A DNA stretch of 64,000 nt, from NCBI GenBank assembly GCA_002197995.1, contig NGZR01000007.1, positions 950,399-1,014,398 of the forward strand, read 5' to 3'. The stretch is from Gaeumannomyces sp. JS-464. Lineage: Eukaryota; Ascomycota; Sordariomycetes; Magnaporthales; Magnaporthaceae. Shown in pieces: positions 23,927 to 36,614 of the stretch (position 1 is its first letter; each line of letters starts with the position of its first letter). A model generated the notes under the pieces. That model ran no database searches, was not told the origin of the DNA, and saw nothing but the letters and a program-made list of their open reading frames with translations. The translations under genes and the position numbers were made by a program.

Positions 23927-24436
23927 TGTGGCTGGGCTGGTTTGGTTTGACGGCTTTTTGTCGGTTGCTCGCGGTCCCGTTTTGGGTAGGTCTTTTGTGG
24001 GGGTTTGAGTTCAGGGGCCGAAGCGGAGACTAGTAGGCTTTTTATGCCCGGTCAGGTCTTGAACGTTTTAATGGCGTGCATGATGATTACATGCGGGCGA
24101 GCGGGGTGGTCGCCGACCTCCTCTGACGGCGCTTCTGGCGGGCAATCCTGTCGGCGACGTGCGGCTCCTGTAGGATTTGTGTAGATGCCGATGTGACCGT
24201 GGGAAAACGCCGACTTCTTTTGTAAAGAGTTGTCGTGACTGTGCCGCGAGGTTACATTGAGGTATGTATGCCCACGGGTTCCTAGCCGACCGACTTCCAG
24301 CGAACCGAGGCACGCACGGGATCCACAGCCCCTTGCAGCCGCTAGAACTGTCACACCCGGTGAACTGGACCAACAACAAAGGCGCGCAAAAGCACCTAGG
24401 AAAGCACAAGCACCAACCGCCGAGAACAGGTCCAAC
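23927..24436. promoter_or_regulatory. Divergent promoter region, TPMT and SDR genes
   Basis: 510 bases separate the ATG of the methyltransferase (-) from that of the dehydrogenase (+). I could not name any specific binding site. The arrangement allows joint control. Confidence 0.5.
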
Positions 24437-25389
24437 ATGGAGGCCAGCAAGCTCTTTGACGTGTCCGGCAAGGTCGTCCTGGTGACGGGCGGAGGCAAGG
24501 GGATAGGGTACATGATTTCGGAGGGCTTCGTGGCCAACGGCGCCAAGGTGTATATCTCGTCAAGAGATGCGGCCTCTTGCGAAAAGGCCGCCAAGGAACT
24601 GACCGCCAAAGGTAACGTTATCATGTCGCTATATCCTGCAAACTTCACACTCACAAACTGACCCGGCACACACCCACCCACCCACCGACCAGGCCCCGGC
24701 AGCGCCGTCGCCCTCCCGGCGGACCTGCAGTCGCTGGACGAGTGCAAGAAGCTGGCAGCCGAGCTCTCGGCGCGCGAGCCGCGCCTGCACGTGCTAGTCA
24801 ACAACTCGGGCGCCGCCTGGGGCGACAGCTACGACACGTACCCGGACGGCGCGTGGACCAAGCTGCTCACGCTCAACCTGCAGCGCGTCTTCACGCTGAC
24901 GCAGCTCCTCACCCCCTTGCTCGAGGCGGCCGGGTCGGCGGACGGCCCGGCGCGCGTCATCCACATCGGCTCCGTCGACGCGCTGCGCGTGCCCGCCATG
25001 GCCAACTTTGCCTACAGCGCCTCCAAGGCCGGGCTGCACCACCTCGGCCGCGCGCTCGCGCTCGAGCTGGGGCCCCGGGGCGTCACGAGCAACACGCTCG
25101 CGTGCGGGCCGTTTGCCACAAAGATGATGGCCGCCACCCTCGACTCGGTCGGCGACGCCATCCGCGACAACAACCCGCTCGGCCGCATCGGGCGCCCCGA
25201 GGACGTAGCTGGCGCCTGCCTCTGGCTGTCGAGCAAGGCTGGGTGCGTTCCTGTCTATGAACCTCCCTCTTCTCCCTCTCTCTCTCTCTCCTTCTCTCAA
25301 CTAACCCTGCCCACGCAAACCGCAGCTCATTCATCAACGGTGCCACCATTCCCATCGACGGTGGCTTCTCGCTGGTGTCCAAGATGTAA
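24437..25389 (+). CDS. Short-chain dehydrogenase/reductase with PTS1-like tail
   Basis: NAD(P)-dependent oxidoreductase of the classical SDR family. Exons 24437-24611, 24693-25242 and 25326-25389 give an intact frame. Motifs in order: cofactor-binding TGGGKGIG (near residue 18), the NNSG variant of NNAG, the catalytic Ser in HIGSVDAL, YSASK with catalytic Tyr and Lys, and IPIDGGFS near the end. Overall length is about 262 residues. The closest architecture is 3-oxoacyl-ACP/CoA reductase-like (FabG/RhlG) enzymes. The last three residues, SKM, match the peroxisomal PTS1 consensus and are encoded by the small third exon. The substrate cannot be read from sequence. The divergent methyltransferase may share its promoter. 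Confidence 0.92.
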
Positions 25390-26825
25390 TACCAGTTTCG
25401 GGTGGGGTTTAGACTGTCGCAGCGATAATGTACCATCTGAGTCGTTCGCGCTATGCATATAAATATATATCCAGATTCCCAGATTCGTGCCTTGTCTACA
25501 CGGCGCATCAATCCATGCGAAGCGCCTGACCCCTAATGAGCCCTGTCTCTATTCCAACGACGTCGCTTGGGCTGGAACAAAAAGCGGCAGCCCGAGGCAC
25601 TCGATGAAGCGGAAAGCCGCGTACGAAGAGGCCACCCCCTCAGATCACCTGCCCACCATTATGCCGCCACCCGTTCCGATCCTCCCGATGCCACCATGCC
25701 GGCGTGATCACCGTCCACCCCGTGGTGTCATTGTTCGATATCGGAACCAGAGGTGAAAAAGGCGACCAATTTGGTCATGCTTGTATCGTTTAACAAAGGC
25801 CCAGAGGGTGGAGTTGATTAAAATATGACAATGGTGGTTGAAAGAGATGAAAGGAGGCCCCCGGAACGTTGTCGCCTGACGCCTTATACCTCCGTCTCAA
25901 CTCCCCAATGGTTCCCGACCGTCCCTGCTCAGCGCAGTTGTCTTGAGGTTGATTAAAAAAATAAAGTAGAAAGGTAAATGAAAAAGAAGAGCACTGCTGA
26001 GCATAAATGAATAGACAATACCGGGTATATGAGAAAACGTGAAATAGCATCAAAGGGTCAGTTGACTGACGTAAGAAAAATCTCATGACGGGGGCAGAAA
26101 TGCTACCTGCAGAAAAGATCCAAAGAGAACAAATCAAGGCCCCGCGTCGGCAGGATGGGCTGAGTCGTGTCGAGAGGCGGGGAGGTCCGCGAGCAGATTC
26201 CCACATGGACGGGGTCCCCCATTCGTTGTTATCTTGGGGCAAGAAAAAAAAAAAAAAAACGTGCCACCACAGTCGCTGAGACCCTTTCTTTATCGTGAGC
26301 GACAACCAAATAACCCGACGGTTATCCGAGATGTCAAAGGACGCAAGCGAGCGGGGCCCGTTCCCACCCGTCGGTGTTCCCAATGGGAAGCAAAGCAAAA
26401 GCAAAGCTCAGGATGCCGGCTGGGGGGGTCGGGGCCGATCCACTCTCGGGGGCGTGGGTCGCTTGCTTTGCCTGGGCTTCTTTCCATATGTAGGGGGTTT
26501 CTTTCGGGGTGTTGCGGAGGCGGCGCGCCACTCCCATTCACCCGACAATGCCTGCCCACCGGAGAGTGTCCCCCACCAAATGCCGCAGCCGTGACCGCTT
26601 GTGCCCAAGGCAGGAGGATCGGGGGCGACGGCGAGAGAGATGGAGGGAGAGGCGACGACCTGGGAGCAGAAGGAGGCATTTCTTGCGGACAGAGTGGAGA
26701 GCGGTTGCTGGCACAAGGCTGATATGGTCGAGAGCCTCATCATTGTGGGGCCTTGTTTTTTTCGGTTGCTTTTTTTTTTTTTTTTTTTTTCTCTCTTCTT
26801 TTCTTGTTTTCCGCCATGCCTTTCA
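25390..26825. other. Intergenic region between two convergent genes
   Basis: 3' flanks of the dehydrogenase and of the small gene at 26826. It contains A and T runs (26243-26258 and 26770-26790). Nothing conserved was recognised. Confidence 0.45.
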
Positions 26826-27047
26826 TCACAGGCCGACGCTTTCGAAATCGCGCATCAGCACGGCCATCTGCGCTCGCTTGGCCGCCTCCGCGATGAGGGT
26901 GAAATCCTTGAGGTAGGCATCGGTCGACTGGGACTTCGGGCCGGGATGCGCCGCCTGGGGGACGCCCAGGACGGTCGGGGAGGTCTGGGCCGTCGAGCCG
27001 GTCGACGTCTGTTGGGCGTGCGTCGGCGAGGCGATGGGAGCGTCCAT
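26826..27047 (-). CDS. Small conserved-looking protein, 73 residues
   Basis: Intact frame with a good start context (AAAATGG). The first half is Ser/Thr/Pro-rich and disordered. The second half (TDAYLKDFTLIAEAAKRAQ, then VLMRDFESVGL) is a confident amphipathic helix ending exactly at the stop. That ordered, charged C terminus and the GC-rich third positions argue for a real gene. I cannot assign a function. Four GATGGC repeats (27054-27077) sit immediately upstream of the ATG in the presumed leader. Confidence 0.6.
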   Translation of the reverse strand: MDAPIASPTHAQQTSTGSTAQTSPTVLGVPQAAHPGPKSQSTDAYLKDFTLIAEAAKRAQMAVLMRDFESVGL

Positions 27048-29194
27048 TTTGACGATGGCGATGGCGATGGCGATGGCGACGTCAAGGGGTTTCGGCTGGC
27101 TTTGGAGATGGGTTGCCTTGGGACAGGACCTGGTGTTGTAAGGTGGACGTGTGATGTCGATGGAATGAAGAGAAGAAGGACGGAGGGTTGCGGCAGCGAC
27201 CTCTTTGTCTTATGTGATTTCTTGGCTTTTTTATTTTTAATACTTTCTTTGTCTGATTTTATCTTATTTTATTCTCGTCTGGGCGACAGAGAGGATACCG
27301 GGCAGTGGAGTGGTGGAAACACCAGTCGAGCCGAGGCAGGCGGTGGACAAGACCGGAGGGAGGGGTCTGGGAGGAGTGGGCTACGATAAGTCAGGGGATG
27401 GGGTCGGGTGCAGGTAATGGATCATGTATGGATAGATGAGAACAGGCGGACACCCAAGCGAGTGCGGAGGGTTGGGTCAGACGGGGGAGGGAGCGTCTGG
27501 TATATTGCATCAATGAAGAGAAAGCCGAGCGAGTCGTCGGAATAAATAAGACAGCAGATGGCGTCAGTCAGAAGAAAGGCGACCGCGGCCGGCTAAAACA
27601 AGAGCAAAGGCAATCTGGAAGTGTGCCGGGCGTGGCCTGGCGCGGGAGGGATGGCTCGTTTGGGCAAAGCTCGCTTGCGATAAACTTGGCTGCGGCGGCG
27701 TGGGATGATGATGTCGCTTCTAGACGTCTGCCGCCATGGATCATGGACGCATGTGTGCTCACGCTCGCTGTTCTGGACAGGCAGAGGCACAGGCAGAGGC
27801 ACAGGCACAGGCACAAACAGGCACGCAAATCCCCAGCGGCAACATGAATAAATTACCTTTTGCTTGCCTCCTGGCCCGCCCCATGGACGGCGCCCCGTCT
27901 GTGCGGAGCGAAGAGTCCATGATCTCGAGGCCCTCCACGATGCCCCCGGGTTCGGGCTCACCCACACATTCACACACTTTCGTGGGGGAATGCCCAGGCA
28001 GGACCTGTGTACCTCGGCGGGACTTTTCGGAGTGTCGGGTAGCCATACTAGGGAGCCCCCGCTTGGGGCGCCTGGGCAGGTATCCATTTGTACCGCCAAC
28101 CAAGACAAAACGTGACCCCCGCGGCTGCGTGTAGCGTGTCTGTCTCTTCCAGGTGCCCGCGTTATCTAGAGCCGCCAGTTGGAGGCGGCAGGCAGTTCGC
28201 GCACCGCCCTCCGGCCCTGCAGCCACGCACACCCACAGAGCAGGTAATTATTGGCTACGTTATAGATGTTGTGCAGTGGGATTGGATGGTTGGATGGATG
28301 CCTGCGGCTGCTGGATGCCCGACACAAGAATCGAGGCCAGTTAGAAGCCGGGAAAGAGCATAAGCGGATGGGCAGGCAGGCAGATCGGATTGGGGGCCTA
28401 AGTCGGTGGAACCGTCACACTGCTGCATCGCATCGCAGACTAGACTCGTCCAGCAAGCCACAGCAAGACACGCCCGACGAGGCACGACGATGGATCTGCT
28501 TCACGTGTGATTTGGGATGGACCTGCATGGAAATGGCAAGATGCAAATGTTGGACCGAGCGCTGACCGCCTTTTATTTCTCCAACCTCCACTCCCTCTTT
28601 ATTGATATTGACATGATCCACCCTTTCAAATATGAGTCGCTGCAGGCAGATATTGAGAGAGTGAAGCCTTTTCATCACGGCACTCGCTGCGTTTGAACCC
28701 AATCTGCATGCAACTTGGGCATTGCGTCCCACTCACTCGCGAGCGGTATTCTGACCTTGGCCAGCTCTGCCAGCCAAGTGGGGCAATCCCCTTCGCGCGG
28801 GAAGTGCTTGCGTTCATCGCGGCACCCCGATTGATGGATCCAAGCACCCGGCATGGTAGCCTGCCAGCCCAGGGTGATTGCAGGTGGGGTACGCGGGCTT
28901 GGTGGGGTGCGTGCAGGGGTCTGGGGCCTTGGGGGAGCCCCCATTCGTCGCGCAACCACGAGCCTCCGCTTGCGCGTATCTCGGTGCATTATTTGGCCAG
29001 TGAGGAAAAAAAACAAATGAAAAAATGAAAAATTAATGAAGTCTCGCCAGCGAGGGGGGAAAAAGACCCGACTGCGCCGTCCCGCAACGAGCCGACAAAG
29101 CACCCTTGCCCGCGCGGAATGCGTCTGGATCGCTGACCGGTCCCTGCAGGTGGTGTGACTTGCGACTGCGCCGCCCTGCTCGCCGACTCTCTCT
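27048..29194. other. Intergenic region, about 2.1 kb
   Basis: Promoters of the small gene (-) and of the SAM37-like gene (+). Contains a GCACAG/GCAGAG microsatellite at 27779-27825. No gene was supported. Confidence 0.45.
27779..27825. repeat. Short hexamer microsatellite
   Basis: Alternating AGGCAG and AGGCAC units over about 47 bases in non-coding DNA. Confidence 0.8.
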
Positions 29195-30449
29195 ATGGCT
29201 TCTCCCCAGCCTGCGCCGCGGCCGCGAGCCGGGTTGCCGCCGAAGACGCCCCCCTCCTCGGCCTCGCCCCCCGCCGCCGCCACCGGATACTCGCTCCTCT
29301 CTGGCCGCATCCCTGCGCCGCTGCAGCGCCTATTCGACCGCTTCCCTTTGGCCACATACCCGCCCAACGACCTGCCGGCCCGATGTCCGCTCCCTGCCGA
29401 GAGGACCCTGCCCACCCTCCACGTCTTCATCTCGGACGAGGATGCTGCCAGGGGCCACCCGAGCTTCAATCCCACGTGTCTAAAGTGGCAGGTATGCGGG
29501 CGACCAGCCCAGATGCTTCGAGGGGTGCCTGGTTCGGCTGCTGACAGCTCCCCCTCGCAGACCTTCCTGAAGATCGCCGGCGTCGACTTCCGCCTCGTCT
29601 CCTCAACAAACCACGCCTCCCCAAGCGGCGCACTCCCCTTCCTCTTGCCGGCCATCACCCGCCCACCCCCGACGGCGAACCTAGCGCCAGCACCTCAGCC
29701 TCCAAACCCCCAGGCCCCACATCCCCGAACCCCGCGCCCATCCCGGTCCACAAACTGCAGGCATACGCGCTCGCGCACGGCACCACACCGCCACCACCAC
29801 CACCATCACAACGACAACAAAACCCACCGTCATCCCAGCAGCAAACCCCCAAAGGAGGCAGAGGGGGGCAGGGACAGGGACAGGGGCCGAGCCGGCCTAC
29901 GCGGCGCTGCTGGACCACACGATCCGCCGCGCCTGGCTGCACGCCCTGTACGTCAACCCGGCCAACGCCCCGCTCGTGTCGCGCCTGTACCTCGACCCCG
30001 CGAGCCGCCACCCGCTCGTCCGCTCCGCCCTGCGCGCCCAGCTCCGCGCCGCCGCCGCCGCCGAGCTCGCCTCGGCCCGCAACGGCCTCGACCCGCCCCC
30101 GGCCGCGGAGCTGTACGCCGACGCCCGCGCCGCCCTCGGCAGCCTCGCGCAGCTGCTGACGGGAGCGGGAGAGGAGAAGGAGGGGGACGAGGCGGACGCG
30201 TCCCCACCGTCGTCGCCGTCGTCGTCGTCGTCCGGCTGGTTCTTTGGCGCCAGCGGCCCCGGCGTGTTCGACGCCGCCGTCTTCGCCTACACCCACCTCC
30301 TGCTCCCGGGCTCCGGGCTCGAGTGGCCGGACCGCCGCCTCTGCGAGGCCGTCGAGGCGTTCCCGGCCCTCGTCCACCACCGGGCCCGCATGCTGGCCCG
30401 CCTCTGGGACGAGGACGGGGCTGCTGCCGGCGAGTGGGAGAAGGTTTAG
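29195..30449 (+). CDS. sam37: Metaxin/SAM37-like mitochondrial import subunit
   Basis: Subunit of the outer-membrane sorting and assembly machinery, which inserts beta-barrel proteins. Exon 1 (29195-29491) ends in the conserved CLKWQ. After an intron (29492-29560) exon 2 continues TFLKIAGVDFRLVSSTNHASPSGALPFL, the metaxin GST-N-like fold. The C-terminal GST-like region reads EPAYAALLDHTIRRAWL, LYVNPANAPLVSRLYL and GVFDAAVFAYTHLLL, and ends WEKV at 30449. The protein is split over three frames. One base is missing in the C5 run at about 29666-29670 and another near 29880-29886 (GGGG run); both restore the expected PVHKLQAYALAHG and GAEPAYAAL segments. A Gln/Pro/Gly-rich linker lies between the two halves. 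About 395 residues after repair. Confidence 0.82.
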
Positions 30450-31727
30450 GGCCGAGCCGACGGTCCGCTCTGTTTGTGTCTGTCCTGTCCTCCCCAAAGG
30501 AAATCGCGGCACATGAGGGATGATGGTTGTTTGTTGGGCCCCAAGGCCTCTAGGACACTACCAGTGGGGCTTCTTGCTTTCACCGGCTGTGGCCTGCCGA
30601 TCGGGCCCGTGACCTTGGTTGTAATATATCGGCAAAAAAAAAATATGGCTCCTATACCGCCTTGTATATGCCGGACGAATAGATGAAATATGACAATAGA
30701 GATTCAGGGCTGCATCTCGGCACAAACACGAACCCACGGGCAGACGCAGTGTCACAACTCGCTCAAGATCCTCGGAGACATGCGGTCAAGTCTATGTATA
30801 CCTAAGCAGGAATATTCTACTTCATACAATTTAAATGACAATTGCGCGGGCATCCGCACTCGCCTTGCCGGTGGAACATTATGTCGGAGCCCACCAGAGA
30901 CAAATTCCCCCCTTCCCCCCACCCGTTGCGGTCCGATGCTCTTTTGTCTGTTGGTGAGCGGGATCGAAGGGATGGGGGAAAAAAAAAAAGAAAATCAGCG
31001 GAAGGAAAAGAAGGTTCGGATGAAAAGAAAAACACGGCCAACAGGAAAATAAGAAGCCAGGCGACGAAAACCATGAAGCACCCCTGCTGGGACTTGATGT
31101 GCGCGCTTGTCCTCTTCCACAGCTTTCCGACTCGGGCTCCCCATCGCTCTTCTCCGAATCCCCAGCAGTCTTCCCCAGTAAAAAAGCCGTGTCCACAAAG
31201 GGAAAAGGGGTGTCGGGTCGCTGACCTAGAGGGGGTACTGCGTGGATGACAATATGATCGTCGTCGTAACGTAGTTGGTTGTGAGGGGAAAGAGTTGAAA
31301 GAGGAAACGGAAAGTAGCATGGAGGTCATCGCGAAGCGGAACATGAGAGTACCAGGTTCATGGCGGTCTGTCATGTCCTGGCTATGCCGTCCTCGCCAGC
31401 AAACCTCTCTTAATGAGGTGGTGGACTGGGCTGGGACGCCGGGGATAAAGTGCGGTGCCGGAAGAGATGGATGAGTAGAGAAGAGAGAAAAAGCCAAAAC
31501 GCCCCTTTCCCCAAAACGCCGGCCTTGTGTAGTCGAGGGGTTGAGAGTGAGTAGGAGAGAAAGTGTGACTCTTTGTGATGCAAGGGGAAAAAAAAGCATG
31601 ATGTAGCAAGCTAGATAAACGCTGGGAGCACATGAATCCCGAGCATTAACAGTAGAGAATCGGCCCCATAGCTCTGGTAACATTGCAGTCTTGACGGATC
31701 CAGACTCAAGTCGGGCGCCGGGATGCA
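30450..31727. other. Convergent intergenic region
   Basis: 3' flanks of the SAM37-like gene (+) and GID1 (-). A-rich stretches occur around 30980-31050. No gene was recognised. Confidence 0.45.
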
Positions 31728-34392
31728 TTATACTTGGCGATTCGGAATCTGGTCAACGACGCCTTGGATGGTAACGAAGGCGCCAGGCCCGCCCTCTTGT
31801 CGGAGCTCCTCTAGAAGCACCGTGGTCTGCGCCCACAGATTCTCGAGCGCTGCACGTTCCGACTTGCCCAACGATACTGTTTGCAAAATAGGCACTGGTC
31901 AGACTGTTATCAAACAAGGGGCAGCGGGTAGGGAGGAATACAGCACTCACACAATATCGCCGAGTTCAGCTCCTCGGCGACAGCCACTCTTCCTTTGCGG
32001 TCGAGCAGGTGCGCCACCTCCTTGGCCTTGAGGGGTTGGTGTAGGCCACGAGGGCAAAGATCTCCTCGAGCGTCTTCTTCACCTCTCGCCTCAGATCGTC
32101 CTTATACTCGGCTTGCAGGGTCTGGCCGTACACAATGGCCAGGTTCAGCAGATCCCTGCCATCTGAAGTCGCAGAGGCAGCGTTGTAGCCGTCCTCGGTG
32201 TCCATATGGTCCCCCATGCGGCGGCGGCACCCCCTTCGTCAAGATCCATGTCGTGCGCCTCGATCCCGTTGCTGGCGCCAGCCCGCTTCTCTGCCAGGAG
32301 ATTCAGCTCGGCCTCTCTGCGGATCATCTCGATGAACTTGCGACACTTGAGACGGAAGTAGACGTGCTCGTTGGCCTCCAGAACCTGCGGATAGTGCTTG
32401 TTCGTGTACCATAGCGCGCGGTCGATGTCGCCCTCGAGAATAGCTCTCCTTATCCGTTGCCGGTTGTTGGCGTCCTGATCGTCCGTGATGCTGAGCCCCT
32501 CGACTTCTGCGGGGTCCAGGCTGAGGGCCTGCTTCTGGGACTGTATCTCCTCGGCAAAAGCTCGCGCCGTGTCGATGTAGCCATCATGCTGCAAGAACTG
32601 AAGAACCAGCTGTTGGATGAGTCCTGTCTCATCGAGTGCGGGCGCAAGATTCGCAGTGCTAGCGAATCCAGCGTCAGTCAGCTAACTACTTCATGCAGAC
32701 AAGGCTGCGAATGTCACCGACTCTGGTCCTGGCTCACCTTGTCGCGTCAATTTCGCTTTGGATGCGTTTTCTCTCCTTCTGCAGCGGCATTGTCAGGTCA
32801 GTATAGAGCACTCAAAAGCCTGCCGTTTCTTGCGAGACGTACCTCTACCATGGCATCAATGGCAAAGACGAAGGGCGTCTGGCCGAAATTAGCCCTGATG
32901 TGGTCGCCAACTCTCTTGAGCCCTATCGAGGGGTAGAGCTTTCCTTTGATATCGCGGAAGGCGACGGCTAACCCGGAAAAAAAACAACAAAAAACGTCAG
33001 CCATGGCCACCGTGATGCGTGTGACTTATCGTCGAAGAGCCACTAGTAGCGCGGCGAAATATCTCGGATAGGAATAAACCCTTACCTATGAACTGGCCGT
33101 TTTTGGTATAGAAGGCACTGCCTGTCTTGAAGTTAACGCCGCAGCCGATAACATCACTAACCGCGAACTTGGGGCCATATTCCCTGCCGCCGTTCTGTGC
33201 AGCAAAGCTCCGCCCGTCGTCCCCGTGGTAGCCCCACGACTCGGGCTCCCAGCCGGGTGCCCTGGCCATTGACGTGTGCTTGGTTGCAAAACCGATACCT
33301 ATTGTGGTCCTGCGGAGCACGTGAGTATTATCAGCGCCTTTGTTCCCGCCACTGCCAGTAAAGAGAGAGCAGGAGGGTTGGCAGACTTACTCATCCCGTT
33401 TGGACGCCAATATCGTGACCTCGTAGTAGTAAATACCACATTCATGTGGCATGTAGTGATCTGCCCGGATGGAGCAAGCCTCGTGGTCGCGGTCCCTCTC
33501 GTTGGGGTTCTTCGGCCCTGCGAGTTTGACCTCGAGACCATCGGCCAGGACTTCCAACCCACCCCACTTATCGTCCTTATTCCACTTCGAGGGCAGCGGC
33601 GTGACCGGGTCGTCTCCTTCGAGAGCCCCTGGAAGCTTCTCGCTCACGTCAAAGGCCACGCCTCGGTGTGATGCTGCGGCCAGCTTGGCCGCGCTGATAC
33701 CAGCCCCGCCGCTGCTCCCGCCCGAAATTCCGGCCATCCCAATGCTGGGCAGCGTGGTGGTGGTGGTGGCTGCTGTGGTGGGGTCCAGCGCCGATGCCCC
33801 CTAGGCCGCCAGGGCCGCCACCCGCGCCAAAGGTCTGGCTCTGCATAGCTCCGGCGCCCTCCTTGAGCGCGGCGAGCTTGGCCCGGTGCGACTCCTCCAG
33901 CCGTTGTGCGTATGTCGAGCCCTTGAGGTACGAGGGTGTGAAGTGGCGCGCGGCGGCCGCCTGCGCCTGGGCCCCGAAGCCGTCGTATAGCGAGTGGCGG
34001 TAGAAGGGCTCAAAGGCCCTCGACTGGGGCTGCAGCTGCGGATTCCTCAGCTGCCAGTACCTGACTGCCGGGGCGCCTGTGCCGTTCTGCGACATGCCGT
34101 AGTCTCCACCCACCCCGGCGCCCGGCCCTCCGGCGCCGTTCCTCGACGAGGACGACCCGTCCATGTCGGCCCTCGAGGAAGGCGGGTATTCTGGGGGGTC
34201 GTAGCTGTCACCGGCACCGACGGGGTTGAGGAGGTGTGCGAAGCCGCTGAGGCGGGGGATGGGGCCCGTGGTCGAGGCCACGGTCGCGTACGAGGAGGAC
34301 CGACGCGGGCCGAAGTGCAGCGAGGGGTCTGGGAGGAAGGAGGCGGAGCCTGAGCCCGAGCCCGAGCCTCCGCGCTGGTACGGGTTGGTCAT
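31728..34392 (-). CDS. GID1/VID30/RanBPM-like CTLH-complex subunit (SPRY-LisH-CTLH)
   Basis: Scaffold of the GID/CTLH ubiquitin ligase, which degrades gluconeogenic enzymes in yeast. Six exons: 34392-33391, 33309-33086, 32967-32843, 32778-32738, 32658-31951 and 31876-31728. A disordered N terminus is followed by the SPRY domain: IYYYEVTILASKRDE, TIGIGFA, WGYHGDDGRSF, GCGVNF, AFYTKNGQFI and LYPSIGLK. Next come LisH (LVLQFLQHDGYIDTARAFAEE), CTLH (IRRAILEGDIDRALWY) and CRA (ALVAYTNPLKAKEVAHLL), ending VVDQIPNRQV. Three one-base deficits are needed: in a CAC repeat near 33740-33760, in a GCC/GGG stretch near 32215-32225, and in CCCC near 32028-32032. I chose the ATG at 34392; an in-frame ATG exists at 34632. 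Exon phases agree. Confidence 0.88.
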
Positions 34393-36614
34393 TGACACAG
34401 GCCTGCACAGGTGCCAGGCTTGTGCGTGCGTGGGGACGGTCTGGGTGGTGGTCCAAGGTTGCGGGTCGTGGAGAGCGAGGGGGTTTGGCCGCGATCGGTT
34501 GGTCGGACGAGGATCAGAGGCGTCGCTGCTTGGATGTGGTGTGTGGTACCTGGGCTGGCACGGAGGTGTGGAGGTGGATGTATCGAGGTAGGGTACGTAG
34601 TCGAGTGCTCGGGTGGGAGCGGGATGGCCCAAAGAGGACTACGAGGTCGGGTGGATGCGTCTTCAGACAGCACGAGCGGTCGATGACGACGACGAGAAAA
34701 AGCCAAAGAAACCGTCACGAACTGAGCGCAATGTGAAGGAGAAGAAAAAGACGCCAGATCCCTTCCTCTCCTTCGATACCACGACAGGTCCAGGGCTGTC
34801 CCAGCTCAGATTCGCTGGAGCGGAGGTGGGCGGTGGTCGGTGGCTGCTGGAGATAAGTGGAGTGGCGTGCTGAGGTTGGGTGCGCTGTGCGGAGGTTTCG
34901 GGTGCGCAAGCTCCCTTGTCACGTTGGCCTGTGTCATAGACTCAGGCCTGTCTGTCCTGCTCAGCACCGCGCAGCAAGGCGAGCAGCAAGAAAAAAGCAA
35001 CGAGCACGGAGCAGTGGCTGCAGGCCATCAACAAACGCAACCCAATATCAGACCCTCGCCCATCATCGCAGGACAGTCCAATCGCCCCAGGGAGGAGAGA
35101 GCTGGAGGGATGTGGGACCGCTGACGTGCTGGCGGAAAACAAATACCGACCCGGATGGCAGGTCCCGAAATTCGTGAGGAGCAATAAAAGGGAGGAAGCA
35201 ACTTTTGGACTTTTGGCAGCAAAAATGCCGTTGAACCCAAATGGTGTTCCTCTTGTTGTTCCTCCTTATTTCTCGCTTCACATTTCCCCCGTCCCGTCTA
35301 TACCTACCTATTCTTTTGGTCTGATTATTGTTTTGGGCGGTGTCCTGCGTTGGCCGGCCCGTTGTCGGCTCTGGAATCTAGCAGGCCAGGCGTGAGAACC
35401 TGTGGTATCGTATCCAATCAATCGAGACGCAAACCCGGCCCAGGCACTAAACTCGGCATCTCTTGGTTCTCCATCAGACCTAGCTGGGATTCTGGGGCTG
35501 CTGTCACGAGGCGAATGAGAACATTATGAGACTCGTCCAAGTAACATGGCGGCAGCGTGGATTGCGGGCATGGCCCACCGTGCATTGAGGAGCCATTCAC
35601 GCGCACTCGGCGCTGTTTCTGCTGTTCCCCGGCCTGGACATCCAAATCCAGAGCCAGCCACCCAATTTTTGCCCCCTCACTTCACAGAAACAGCCCGAGC
35701 ACAGATGGCGGATCGTATCAGAACCCCCGTCAGCGTTCGGCAAGTGAGGGCGAGCGAGCTATGCCCAATCGGTGCGAGAGTCATGCTCAAAACCCCGTCC
35801 GTTCTGCCGCCACCCTGGACAGGAGAGGCGGTGCTTGTTGTGTGGTGTGGTTCCCATTGTGAGCTCTTTTCACCAGCGGACCATCGATAAAACATGTAAA
35901 TACACTTTGACTAGCACACAAAACATGGAGGCCACAGTGCAATTGTGGTCTCATGAAATACATCAAATGTTTTCATGAGGACATCGAAAAGAAAGAGGAG
36001 AAGGGGAGAAAACGAAGAGGAAAAGAAAAGGAATTGCAAAGGATAATGTACTTTGATATTTTATTGGCAGATCGCCAATACCTGCCAATCTGGAGGCAGC
36101 AAAGTCTCGACATGGATGAAAATACATTCCCACAAAATACAAGATAGACAAAACATGAAGATAGAACAAGTCTATTAAGCCAACCAGGTGTCATTGCTCC
36201 GAAATGTTTTCCCATCAAACTCTTGTTCCAGTTGGTGTTGTACAAGCCATAGTGCCCCTGCGCCCCCAAGACAAAAAGAGAAAACCATCTCAAACGCCAG
36301 ACCATCCACAGCGCTCAGCTGCCTTTAACCAGAATCAACGCCGAATAAACAACAAGAAAACGAAGAGCGAGAATCGATGCCGCTGCAAGCCAAGAAAGCG
36401 AAGGGCCGTTTTTCCCCCACGATGGAGCCAGTTCGCAGTTGCCTATGTCTCGGATGATTATAGCCACCCATGCTAGCGAGGCCAAGGAGGACCTGTACCA
36501 AGAAAATCCTCCGGGACACCGTGCCAAGTGGATAATACCCAAAGGGAGTAGCGCCAAGCAAAGTATAGAGGCGGGATAGAAGCCAGAAGACGCAATGAAA
36601 GCAAGCTGTCAAGC
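34393..36614. other. Intergenic region between GID1 and IES4
   Basis: GID1 promoter/leader and IES4 3' flank. The part at 35900-36350 is A-rich compared with its surroundings. No gene was recognised. Confidence 0.45.

Noticed and set aside
28675..29658. 327-codon minus-strand frame overlapping SAM37
   Set aside because: Its first half lies opposite the conserved SAM37 exon, and the rest has no motifs.
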